The notes: a model not told the origin generated them from the sequence alone. Shown: positions 44,055 to 54,322, numbered from the stretch's first letter. The stretch is DNA of 64,000 nucleotides from Prorocentrum cordatum (GCA_963575745.1 CAUYUJ010022392.1:1340215-1404214); one strand, 5' to 3'. Program-made: numbers and translations.

Positions 44055-45616
44055 GTGGGGTCAACTGACCTCAACCTGCCGGGGCTGGGGCCGGGACTGT
44101 TGCCGGCGGCAACGGAGAGGATCTCTTCAAGGACCTCCTCGGTCAGGGGGGAGAAGGGGCTCGCCGGCCCGCCTGTGTCGGGGCTTCTGCCTGCTGCGGC
44201 TCGTAGGTGTGCGCAGGCGTCATCAGCCGTTCGGGCTGCGTCCTTTGATGTTATGCTTCTCCCGTTAGGGCTCCTTGTGCCGACTGGTGCGACCAGTCTG
44301 TGTGAAATGAATGCTCTGGTGAATACCTGTCGCATCTGCTTCTCGAGTTGCAGCATACGCGTGCCCCAAGCTATGGCGCTCAGTACCGTTCTCAATTTTA
44401 CTTCGTCCGTGCATCCCAGCCCGTTCCATTGGACGGGCGGGCCAAGGGTGCGGAGCGTCTCAGCCGCACTGTTGAGGAGTTGCCCCCACTGGCGCCTCAT
44501 GCAAGGTAGCAGGTGTGTGCTCGCCCTGGGAGTGTCGCCTCTTCCAAGCGGGTCTCCGGGTGGGCTTCGGGCGACGCTGTCCGGGGGAGGTATTGGTCTA
44601 CTCGCCTGTGCTTGCGGTAATCCTTCTGCCTGGACCTCGCCTGCTGGTTCCTGCTGGGCGCGGCCCCCCCCACCGCCTTCACCTGTTGGTTCATTTCTTT
44701 CCGTCTGGGGTGCAGGTGTCAGTGCCGTCGACTGTGTGGTCCCTGCCTCTCTCCGCTGAGGGGCAGGGTGCTGTGGGCGCTGCCCCTCGAGTGCCTCTGT
44801 GGGCTGCTGTGTCTGTTGGTGTCGCGCTCCCGCCGGTGTCTCTGCTTGTGGTGGGACCTGCGTTCGCGGGCTCTGTCGCCCTGCGTGCTTGGCCCCATCG
44901 CGTCCATCCCCACCTTCCTGGCTGGGGGCGCCTGTCGTTCCAGTGCTTGGGGTGTCGTTCGTTCAGGCGCTTCCTGGGGATGCCGAAGGTGCGGCATTGC
45001 CTTCGCTGTTGCCTCCCCCTCCTCGATGTCTCGGGATGCACGCTGGAGAGTGGGACACCTGGCTGTCCGGGCGCATGGTCTGCGGTGTGCTCGTCTGTAC
45101 CGTGGGGGATGGGTTAGCCTGCCGGCACGGGGGGCTGTTGGAAGGGGTCAGCAGACCCTGGGGGGGCTCCCGGCCCTCCGCCTGTGGGCCGTCTTGTCCC
45201 CTGCCGCGCGTCCCTTGCGGCTGCTCTTGCCTGGTCCGCATATTCCGAACTCTGGCCTCTCCCGCGGGGTCCCCTTGATTGCTTCTGGGGGTCCTTCGCG
45301 GCCTGGGCGCTCTCCCTGGGTCGTGTCGCAATCTGTCCTCGCTGGCGGCCCTTCGGAGCCTTTCGTCTAGAGCTTGGATGCCTTCAAGCGTACCTGAGGC
45401 CATCCTGTGTGTTGTGTCACTGTCAACGTCTGCTCCTCTGCCCCCTGGGACCTCCAGCCAGGGATGGTGGGCAGTGTATGTGGGATCTGGTTCTGGGGAG
45501 AGCCACCGTGCAAAGGGGAGTTGCCTGGTGACTCCTCCTTTATTCCGAGCTCCCTGATGAGCTGGTGGAGGTGGTCCCTGTCCATTGCGGCAGGGTCTGT
45601 CAGCCGAAGAATCCAA
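43949..45616 (-). pseudogene. Low-complexity linker region of the giant element
   Basis: Several overlapping minus-strand frames, mostly R/P/T/G/Q-rich and poorly ordered. Two stretches look structured: MASGTLEGIQALDERLRRAA (about 45404-45345) and WGTRMLQLEKQMRQVFTRAF with LNSAAETLRTLGPPVQW (44490-44290). This seems to be a mainly disordered segment between the N-terminal part and the methyltransferase, with multiple frame changes. No domain. Confidence 0.4.
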
Positions 45617-46293
45617 ATGGCTGCAAAGAGGTCCCAGTTGTATCTTCTGATGGGTCTGCCCTCCTCTTGTCGTCGCTGTTCCAGTACCAATCTGGTTTGT
45701 ATACTTCTTGCCAGGTCGTGAGTGCTCTGCTCGTCAATGCATGCCTGGAACCGGCCGAGCATGCCTTGTGCGCACGCGACGGCGTCACTTTCTGCCCTGA
45801 CCAGTGTGTTTCCTGTTTCGGTCCTGAGTCGGATCCTGTGTGTGAGCACTTCCGCAAGGGGGGGATACGTTCTTGGGCGCGCTGGGCCGGGAAGTGGATC
45901 CACCGCAGCATGTCTTCTCGGAGGTATGATCGTGCTGTGGGGTTGGCTGGTCCCAATTCCTAGTTCGTCAGGAGTTGGGGAATGAGCTGGCGTGGCGTCC
46001 AGCTTTGTTCGGTGCACCGGTCCGTGTAGCAGCTGAATGGACACCCTTATCTGTGGGCGGTCAGCGCCTCGACTGGCTGTTTTCAGGTCGGCCTCGGCGG
46101 GCAGGGCGATGGTGGCCCACGTGGGGGTAGACGTGTAGAGGTGGCCGTACTCGCCGCAGGTGGTGACGGATATTGCTCCGCCGGTAGCCGCTGCTGCTGA
46201 AAGGTGTTCCCCTGGGTGGAGTATGGTGCTGTAGTCCCGCAGGCCGCCCCTGCTCTCTGTGGTCACCCTCCGGGTGGGGAGCCGTCCGCTCAT
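45367..46293 (-). pseudogene. Unassigned 308-codon frame of the giant element
   Basis: Continues the preceding frame after a change at the C8 run 46334-46341: the text EEWLRE precedes the in-frame ATG at 46293. Contains ISVTTCGEYGHLYTSTPTWA, DAVACAQGMLGRFQACIDEQ and YNWDLFAAIWILRLTDPAAM, which look like folded protein. No family recognised; a structural ORF1 role is possible from position. Confidence 0.45.
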
Positions 46294-46294
46294 G

Positions 46295-48604
46295 CTACTG
46301 TCTACCTCGCGCAGCCATTCCTCGGGGGTGGCTGGGGGGGGCTCTCACCAGGCTTGATTCTTCCCTACTCTCAGCACCCTCTGGCAACGGCCACGCCCTG
46401 GTATGTAAGCTGGCTCCTGCGGAGCCAATTGAGGCCGAGAACATCCGCAGCCTGGTGTGGCTGGGGATCCAAGGGTCCGGGTGCATTGGCCGCGGGCGGG
46501 GTGAGCCAACCTGTCTTCCTCGTTGGTCGAATGTTGTGATCTCCAGTATCTGTGGCTGTACCGCTCTTCTGGGGGCCTGTCGCACAGCTTCCTCAGCTAT
46601 GGCTTCGATGTGCTCTGTTTGGGCCCTGGGGGGTCCCGTATCTCCCCTGATTTGCTCTCTTGAGGGGGTGGCTGGAAATATCCTGACCACTTGCGACCCC
46701 ACTGCAATGCAGCTGGCCCCGCAAAAGGCTGCTGACATGCTGGCAGCGGCCCTGGGTCGGATTCTGATCTGCGCCATGTGAGTATATTCGCCTGTGTCTG
46801 GGAACCAAGCATACACCGAGGAGACCTGTTCCACTGCTCCAGTGCCTACTGTGGCTTCCACTGCACCAGTAATATCGCGCCGACTGGTTTGCCCTAGGTC
46901 CGCGAGGTTCCATCGAAGGTGGTGGCCTTCTTCTGGGTCGGTGAGTCTGATGAATGATGGGCCGCCGTCCCAGCTCCCCTCCATGAGGATCCTCCGGGGG
47001 CCGCGTGCGGGGGAGCCGCTTGCCGATCCAAGTGCTCGGGGGAGCTTTTCCTTGAGGCATCGCAATATGGGAGCCGCTACCCTTTCGGGGGTCTTTCGTA
47101 GGAGGACCCCTCCCCCCTTGAGGCCCGCTCTGCATCCTAGGGCTGCCGCCGCTTCTGCGGCCGTTACCAGAGCGATACAGGTGGCGGCGGAAGAGACAGG
47201 GATGTGCACGGAGTCGGGCGCCTCGCTGGACCTCCAGGCGCTTCCGTTGCTGTTGGTCGCCAAGGCGGTTTGCGCTGCAATCTGGAGCGCCTCAATGTGG
47301 GAGTCATGTGGGGTCTGCCCTTGCATCATTCTGCTAGGAAGGCATCAGACTACGTGGTGGTAGAGTGGCTCTAGTCCTTCTCTTAGGAGGGTCTCGTCCC
47401 TGGGTAGGGGTATCCTGGTGGTGGCCCATTCCACGTCTCCAGGCGTCTGGTCCGTGTCTTCTAACGTTTGCTTCCACCTTAGAAACTGGGCCACTACGGC
47501 GTCATTCCTTTGCTCTGGCGCGAGTATGTGCAAAGCGTCACTGGTGTCCACGTCGCTACCTCCCCAGTGTACTAAAACGGAGGGTGGGATCACGGTTCTT
47601 TGGGGGTTGCCCGCAATGTCGAACTGTGCCGCCGCTAGCTGCGCCAGGGGAGGATTGCTGCGTCCTGGTATCACCGGTTTCCCTATAGGGAGCAGGTGCG
47701 TGATCATGTTGGTGGCTCGATATCCCCATTGTGCGTTGGCGATGGCGATGAGCTCGGTTGGGTCTGGGCCACCCGGCGTCGGGACTCCATGACCTGTCAG
47801 GGCCATGATCCTGCAGGGGCCCACCCCCGAGGCTGCCGCCGCCAGTGCGGCTTGCAGCTGGGAAGCGCCGGCGTCTGCTATGAGGATGGCGGGGGTAGTT
47901 TGTCCCTCCTCTTGGGCAGTCCTGCTGCCCACCAGTTCCTTTACCTGCTCGTAGGCGCTAGGGCTGAGCATCGCTATTGCGGTGCCCGTGCCGTCCGCGC
48001 GTCTGTCCCCTATTAGCGGTTCTCTTGTAATAACTAGTTCTGCCCGCAGCTCCTTGACTGCCGCCATGAGCAGGGGGACTGGGAAGGTTGGTGGCCCTCT
48101 CTTCCTGGATCCTCCTTGTGGATGTCTGGCTAGGATGGAGGCCCATCTGTACTGAGTAATGGCTGGGGTTGACCGCATTCTTTCTTGCCTGGATGGGGGA
48201 ACCGGTGCATTGCTGCCTCCTTGCCCCTCCTCGTCGGCGTGATCGGAGGGTGGAGTCGTACCGTCGGGGTCTTGGTCCATTTCTTCGTCCACGTCCATTT
48301 CTTCTGGCTGCGCTGGGGGCCTTCTGCTGACTGCTATATGCTCCTGGATTCTCTGCATGTCTCTGACTGTGATGTAAGTGTTCGGCCTCCGTATGGTCAT
48401 TAAGTCAGCCCTTAGGTAATCAAGCTCCGTTGCAAGTGCTGCTGTCGAAGCTGATAGCTCACCGTATGTGGCGTGGGCCTTATTGGGGCCAGGAGTCCGT
48501 CTCTCAACTGCAGCGTTGCTTGCGCCTCGTTGGGGGGGGGGGGGGGATGTCCCGGTAGCAGCGCCGCGACGCTGCCTCTGTCGTTGGCTCTGCGACATGG
48601 GCAA
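46295..48604 (-). pseudogene. Unassigned long frame of the giant element, interrupted by one TGA
   Basis: Two open segments in the same frame, 48604-47345 (419 codons) and 47329-46295 (344 codons), separated only by a TGA at 47345-47347. The first begins with an S/Q/R-rich tail overlapping the RING frame, then helical text (ASTAALATELDYLRADLM), an acidic stretch (EEMDVDEEMDQDPDGT) and an A/G-rich ordered region (AILIADAGASQLQAALAAAA, CRIMALTGHGVPTPGGPDPT). The second has AATCIALVTAAEAAAALGCR and AVEQVSSVYAWFPDTGEYTH. Together about 765 residues of plausible folded protein without a recognisable family. Confidence 0.5.
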
Positions 48605-49221
48605 CGAACGGGCATGGCGTTACTTCTCTCTCTGAATATTCCTGGCTGGTTCAGTCTCCATTGTTCGAGGCATTGCTTGTGGAACCGATGTCCACATAGG
48701 CCTAGGACTTCCACCACTCCTCGAAGCTCCCCAGTACAGATGGCGCATGCTTGCTCCCCTTCCCCGGTGCCCCATGCAGGCATTTGCTCTGGCTCGCCTA
48801 CTCGGAGAGCCTCTTCAGCGTCACCGGGTGGGTCGGACGAGTTGGCAATGGCTGCGCCTAGGCTTTCTATGAGGAGTCGCGTTGTGGTGACTGCCTCTTC
48901 CTCAGTTAGGCATGCTTTGAGTCCGGCGGTGCGCAAAAGGAGGCGTATTTGTATGTTCCCGAACGGGAAGTAGGCTCCTGGAGGGCGTTCCCCCCCCCTT
49001 CGCTCAGTATGCGTATGATGTCTTCGGGGGTGTGTATATCTGCGATTTGCAGCCACCTGGCGAGGACCTCGAACGGTCGGTCGTCGACGCTCCGCACCTT
49101 CAGCACTGGCCGTGGGAGTGGGGTGTAGTGGGGCGCCAGCCAGGCAGAGCCATATGGCTCTTGGTATCCAACTCCCTGGTTCGAGCTGTGCTCTGTTTTC
49201 TCTGAGCAGCCCCTCTGCCAC
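48412..49221 (-). pseudogene. RING-H2 finger segment of the giant element
   Basis: A 269-codon open segment. Residues 159-209 carry CAIC, then LCGHRFHKQCLEQWR and RCPCRR: C-X2-C-X13-C-X-H-X2-H-X2-C-X22-C-X-C, the RING-H2 order with the last pair one residue short (CPC rather than CPLC). RING fingers usually recruit ubiquitin-conjugating enzymes. Upstream are a zinc-free helical part (RLLLRTAGLKACLTEEEAV) and an R/H-rich stretch. After the finger the frame runs into the G15 run at 48532-48546, where coding passes to the next frame. Start uncertain; this is probably internal to a longer polyprotein. Confidence 0.65.
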
Positions 49222-49619
49222 TACCTAAGCCTCGGTTCCGCTAAGGGAGGTGCGGTCTATGCACTGCTGCCTGGACCTGCCTGCGGCTTCGTCGTCTCCC
49301 TGTGTCGCGTCTAATGCCCGTATTAATGCGTCCAGGGTTTCTCCTCCGTTGAGTGTCTGCGTGGTTGGTCTGTGGCTGCTGCTAGCTTGGTCGCCCAGCA
49401 TCTGCCTGATATCTTCGCGCCACGGTGTGGCGGTGTTCTGTGCTCTTCCTCCCGAGGGGGGGGGGGGGGGGGGCAGGCTGTTGTCCTCCTGTTGTGTTGT
49501 TCTCTAGTTCGCTGCTCCTGTCCTAACACTGGCGTTCCGCAGGCGCGCACCGCGTTCCACCGCATCCCTGTCTGCTGTTAGGACTGCCTCCTGAAGTTGG
49601 CCGCGGGGGTCGAGCCATC

Positions 49620-51133
49620 TCATGATGCTTTCCTGGAGGTGAGGATCTGTGTAACCCCCTGGTAGCGGGCCGCGATCGTTCTTCCTGTCTGTCGAGCCAG
49701 GCTGGCTGCTGCTAGTCCAAGTCTGCGGTGTGCTCCTTCGGGTGATGTGACGCCCGTCTGCTGCCATCTCTCGGCAGCGCGTCTGGCAAGGGAGCGTGGG
49801 ATTCCCGTGGCTTCAAACACGTGCTCGAGCGTTGCCCTTCCATCCTCTGACGCTGTGCCCCAGATGAAGGGGACCAGGAGTCGGCCACATGCCATGTTGG
49901 GGGAATGGTGTCGTTCGCCACTTGGGTGCGGATCTCGCGGATCTCCTGTAGTGCACGTCGCGCATTCCCCTCGTTACCAGGAGGGGGATGTGTGGTCGGG
50001 CTTTGCCTTGGCCTGTGGGCCGCGCGTGCCTCATTCTCTTCTCTCCTCATGTTCCGCTGATCGCCCCCTCGGGCTACCGGAGCCCCCATTCCTCGCGCCC
50101 TTGCACGCAATGCGACTGCCAGGCGCATCGCCTCTCCACACGGGCTGCCAGATGCTAGACTGTAGGCTATGATTATTCCGTCGTTTCTGGCGGCCGCCAC
50201 GATGGCCTGGCAAGCCACCTCAGTCGCTTCTGCCGCTTCGGCGCTCGTGTCTGTTGCCCAGGCCCTGTCTGCTGGGGTGATAGAGAGAGCCTGGTCTATG
50301 AACGAGCCTCCTATTCCTCGTCGGAGCCATTCCACGTCCTCAGCAGGGAGTCTTTCGAAGCATTGTCGGTACCTTGCTCTCGGGCCCTGTGCGCTGTGTG
50401 TGGGGTTTGCCGCTGCTGGGGGTTGAGCCGGCATGGTGACAGTTGGGGCTCGTGCGAGGCATCTTGGCACCCAGTCCCGTAGCTGTCTGCCGAACGGGTG
50501 CTCCCTGATGGTGTGCTGCATGTGCGACACTACCTCCATAGCCCATCCCATCGGGGCGCAGCAGAGTCTGGCCAGAGAACCCGCCGCTGCCCTAAATGCC
50601 GGCTCGTCCCATACTCCTGCGTCACCCGCCGCGGCGGGGCATGCTCCAGATTCTGCCACCATGCCACTTTCCAATGCTACTTCCGTCACGTGGCCCCATG
50701 CTGCGAGTAGCTCAGCGATCAGCCACGACGGGGAGTAGCTGGTGGCCTCTGGCGGGGCTTGTGGGAGCCTATGTGGCTTGTGATGGGTGCGCGCCGAGCT
50801 CCCACTCTGGCCAGCTGGAAAGCGAGCCTTGTGCCTAATAGATCCAGAGGGTGTCCGGGGGCTTCGAGGTCGTCCGTGCGCGTACCGTCCGTAGAGGTCA
50901 CCCATGGTGATCCTAACCTGCGGCACACGATGCAAGTGGGGATGTCCTGGCGCGTGTTCCAGCAACCACAGTACCCGCATCTGCTGTTGGGATGAAAGAA
51001 ATCTCCGAACCTTATCATTTGCGAGGTGCTGTTTATGGGCCAGGGCCCTTCCAAGTTGATGCCTTCGGAGTGTCCGGGTCTGCCTATGTCTGGAAGCTGT
51101 GGCCCTGCACTGGGGGTGGCTGGAGATGCCCAA
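49620..51133 (-). pseudogene. N-terminal region with RanBP2-like zinc finger
   Basis: Two overlapping frames. In 51054-50719, residues 26-44 read CGYCGCWNTRQDIPTCIVC (C-X2-C-X11-C-X2-C with the N after the second pair), as in RanBP2-type RNA/protein-binding fingers. The second frame (open 51133-49712) becomes protein-like from about 50735: WLIAELLAAWGHVTEVALES, AGSLARLCCAPMGWAMEVVS, RYRQCFERLPAEDVEWLRRG, EATEVACQAIVAAARNDGII and a charged tail. A zinc finger followed by a helical domain is compatible with a LINE ORF1-like nucleic-acid-binding protein. One frame change near 50735 joins them. Confidence 0.5.
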
Positions 51134-51277
51134 CCGTCCCGGCCTGTGCCGTACTGACCGTACTGTGGCGAGGAGAGGACGTCAGCCCCTGCATCGACCC
51201 AGTGCCTCTACTAATAGCCCACTGCCTGACTTCGTGGTGATCTGGGAAGTGAGCCGTGTTACGGCGGTGCTCGTGGA

Positions 51278-52773
51278 TCAAGTATCTGCACAGGCTGGCC
51301 TTGTGCTCTGAATTGGTGCCGGCTGGGCCGCTATCAGCCGCGTCCGGTGCAGGGTCGTGTCACCACCTGGACAAACCGAGGAGAGTCGGGGGAAGAGGCC
51401 CTCTGACGGGTCACGCACTCCAATGTCCGCGTAGAGGGCAGCATGGCGCAGTATGTCGCACTCCCTTTCTGTCGCAATGATTTCTTCCTGCGTTGGTTCA
51501 TCAAAGTCTTGGATTTCTGCTTCGACATCAAGATCTTGTGACAGACTCGCGTAGCGGAATGCGAGCACTTGGACTGGATCCGGCCCCGCTCCACCGAGCC
51601 TAGCCTCATGATCGGATCCTGTGATGGGCCAGACCAGCCAGGAGAGATCCAGCTGAGCCATCGCTGGGGAACAGCTGCGGAGGCTTCTTGTGGTTTCTTG
51701 CTCCTGCATCGTGTGTCCGCGGTCTATCCTGTGAGGGCGGTTGTTTCCCCTTGTAGCGGGGGGGGCCTACGTTCCCTGGGGGGTGTCGGAGCCAGCAGAA
51801 GCTTCTTAGTTCCACCAGCCCCTCGCGCATGACCCGGTTGCGAGGGGGGCCTCTGGGGATGCTTCTCCATGGCCCTTCCCTTGGCTCATGTTGCTCCAGA
51901 AGGGCAGAGATTGGACCCCCTCTCATGGTGCGCCTGGAGTCCATAACTATTGGGGCCAGGCAGGGTGCGTCAATGTCGCGCGGCCCCCCTAGTCATGGTG
52001 GCTGGGGGTTCTGAGCTGGGGCGCGAGCCCCCCCTGTCTGAGCGTGTCCCCCCACCTTCCTGGGCTGCGTGACCTTGAGTCGGGAGGAGGAGCGGGCGCG
52101 AGGCCTGGGGGGGGGAGATCGGGCTGTCGAGATCGCGTGCGTCCGAACCGATGCTGATCCCGTCGTCGCTCTCCCAATCGTGCGCCCCCTCGCCACTCGG
52201 GACGTCGTCTGCGCGCTCGTCCTCGTTCGGAGGCGAGCCCCCCGCAGCGTCCATCCCTGTCCTCGTGGTGCGGCCATCCTCCGTGTGTTGCTGCTGCCCT
52301 CTGTCCGGGCTGATTCCTATCGGCTCGAACGGCGCGGTGGGGGATATTTCAACGTCTTCTGCCGCGCCATTCCTGGGCAGCCAGTTCGGAAAAGCCGTGG
52401 TTGGATCATGTGGGGGGGGGGGGCCTGACGGGGGGAGCCACGATTCGGCCCCCGCTGGGAGGCTCTGGCGCGTGATGTATCGCCTCGTGTGTGCTGCTTT
52501 GTGCAGCGCCAATTTCATCCGCAGGGGCTGGGAGGTCCTGCATCTGTGAGCAGGCCCCGTCGGCGCCCCTCCCTGCCACGCTTCTTCCATGGTTATATGG
52601 GGGGGGGGGCCATGCCGTTCCTTGGGGCCGATATGGGGGCCCGTCTGTCCGCGTGCCAGTGCTAGCCTCTTCCCTCTGGGCAACGCCACGATCTGGAGTA
52701 CTGATCCCAGGTGCCACCTCGGATGCTTCTGTGACCCGAAATGGGGGGCGTTCATGGGCAGCTGCCAGATCAC
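51278..52773 (-). pseudogene. Acidic and proline-rich N-terminal segments
   Basis: Open pieces in several frames. 52350-51970 is acidic and S/D/G-rich (EGAHDWESDDGISIGSDARD). 51709-51278 contains VQVLAFRYASLSQDLDVEAE and QEEIIATERECDILRHAALY, which looks like an ordered helix pair. C runs at 52413-52425 and 52601-52610 lie at or near frame changes. No domain recognised. Confidence 0.4.
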
Positions 52774-54185
52774 CGCGCACTATGTGAGGAGGAGGAGAGG
52801 GGGAGGCGCAGCCGATAGCCGCAGACTCTGGTGAATTGAAGGAGTGGGGGGAAGAGACGGACCTGTGTGCCCTTGCGAGGCTCGAGTCGTCGGCCTCTGC
52901 CTCTGCCTCTGCTTGAGATTGCTGTTCTGGCACTATGTGTGGGGGGGGGGGATGATCCTCAGTGGGCTGCCTATGCCACGATGGGGGTTATGACCATGTC
53001 CTGCAGCGGGGGGAGCATGCGCGGTAGGAGGATGGGAGGAGGGGGAGGCGCAGCCGATAGCCGCAGGATCTGGTAAATTGATGGAGGGGAGAGAGTGGTT
53101 GTCGATGTGCGTTCGCATAGGGTGGATCAATTCCTCTGGGCTTGCTCCTTCTGAATGTGCCTGCGGTGGGTTTTCTGCCACCGCAGGCTGGGGGAATGCG
53201 TCGCCTTCCTCTCTGGATACAGCCCGATCTGCGTCTGGTGATCCAGCCACCCTTGTTCCGCCGTCCCGCCCTAGGGCACTGTTTCTCACCGCTGGGGGAA
53301 GTGTAGGAGTGCCCTGCACCATAGGAGGAGGAGGGGAGGAGGCGCAGCCGATAGCCGCAAGATCTGGTAAATTGACGGAGGAGGGGGAGCGGTCATTGGT
53401 GTGCGTTCGCGTAGAGCCTGGGTCCTCTGGGATTGGTCCCCCCACGTCGGGCTGTGGGGGGCCTGCTGTCGCCACTGTCGGGGGGAATGTGCTGCCTGCT
53501 TTTCTGGATACAGCCCGATCGACATGTGGTAATCCAGCAACAAGCGCTCCACTGGTCAATCCCTGAACATCGTTCCCAGCCGCGGGTGACGTTGCGTGAG
53601 AGCCTTGCGCGGTAGGAGGATGAGGAGAGGAGGAGGCGTAAATTGAAGGAGGAGAGGGGGGGCGGCGATGTGCGCGCTCATGGTGCAGGTCAGGTTACCT
53701 GTGATGTCTCTGCCCGCGTGAGCCTGCGGAGGGCCTTCAGTCAACACAGGCGGGGAGAATGCATCGTCTTCCCTTCGGTATCCAGCATCATCTTCGCCTG
53801 GGTGCCCTTCACCCACTGTCCCACGTGCTCGTTCTGGGGCCTCATTTCCAGCCGCTGAGGACTGGGCTGCATCCGATGTTCGGACCCTGGGTGGGCTGTC
53901 CACCCCCCTTCGCGGGGAGGGGGGAGGCGTAGGGGGAACTGGGATTTGCGCAGGATTCGTCGCAAAGTCTGGGAAGGGGCCATCTCCCAGTACCTGGGAG
54001 TCTCCTTCCACCGAGCGAGGAGGAGGCGGTCCCTGACTTGCCCTCGGTGCTGGATCTGCCACGCCTGTGGGCGAAGGTTGCTCCATGTGGGGGGACATTG
54101 TCTCGATCGGTGGCAGTGGTTGGACTCCCGAGCCATGTACTGCACGATCTGTGTCGTCGTGCCCTCCCTCTGGCGGATCAAGCAT
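52406..54185 (-). pseudogene. N-terminus of the giant element's polyprotein with about 98-residue tandem repeats
   Basis: The first ATG downstream of the SL relic is at 54185 (MLDPPEGGHDDTDRAVHGSG), after 117 bp of leader. From about 53780 to 52700 a module of roughly 250-300 bp recurs about four times. It reads GDAFPQPAVAENPPQAH, then S/T/D-rich text, NLPDPAAIGCASP and a proline run; variants are NLPDLAAIGCASS and NSPESAAIGCASP. The repeats keep the reading frame over at least two units (53650-52933), which argues that they were translated. The protein is disordered, P/S/D-rich. Frame changes occur near 53650 and between 52933 and 52773. Confidence 0.5.
52790..53640 (-). repeat. About 300-bp tandem repeat carrying the CTATCGGC box
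   Basis: Units end near 52790, 53035, 53330 and 53625. Each includes, on the minus strand, an AATTTACCAGATCTTGCGGC-like word, then TATCGGCTGCGCC and a CCT-rich pyrimidine tract. The most distal unit near 53625 has lost the box. The same box stands alone at 27741-27765 and, diverged, at 36381-36411. Confidence 0.75.
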
Positions 54186-54302
54186 CGTCTGCGTGGCCGA
54201 CGGGGGGACGGCGCGGTCCTGGGCGGGGGGAACGGCGCGGCGTCCGGGCGCCCCCTTGAGCGGTGGGAGACTGCCCCGGAGAGGGCAGGCCCACCAGACG
54301 GG

Positions 54303-54322
54303 CTTGAGCCAGTGGCTACGGA
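54303..54322 (-). other. Relict dinoflagellate spliced leader at the 5' end of the giant element
   Basis: Minus strand TCCGTAGCCACTGGCTCAAG. Against the 22-nt SL it lacks two of the four central T residues and has one T-to-C change; the remaining 19 bases match. It lies 117 bp upstream of the first ATG, in sense orientation. It implies that the element's RNA was trans-spliced before reverse transcription and integration, and fixes the 5' end of this copy. Confidence 0.85.

Larger units (their letters stand above)
27271..54322 (-). mobile_element. Giant LINE-type retrotransposon with DNMT, RING and UPF1-like helicase
   Basis: About 27 kb in which coding-like frames are all on the minus strand with uniform GC-rich, proline-rich composition. 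In transcription order: SL relic, repeat-rich N-terminus, RanBP2-like and RING fingers, DNMT3-like methyltransferase, EEP endonuclease, reverse transcriptase, zinc knuckle, RNase H, then a second long frame with zinc fingers and SF1 helicase, then unassigned frames. No LTR is seen, and endonuclease-RT-RNase H order is that of APE-type LINEs. The copy is broken by indels, largely in C runs, and by several in-frame stops. The 5' end is fixed by the SL relic; the 3' end is uncertain, and the part below about 32.8 kb could belong to another element. Confidence 0.65.
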
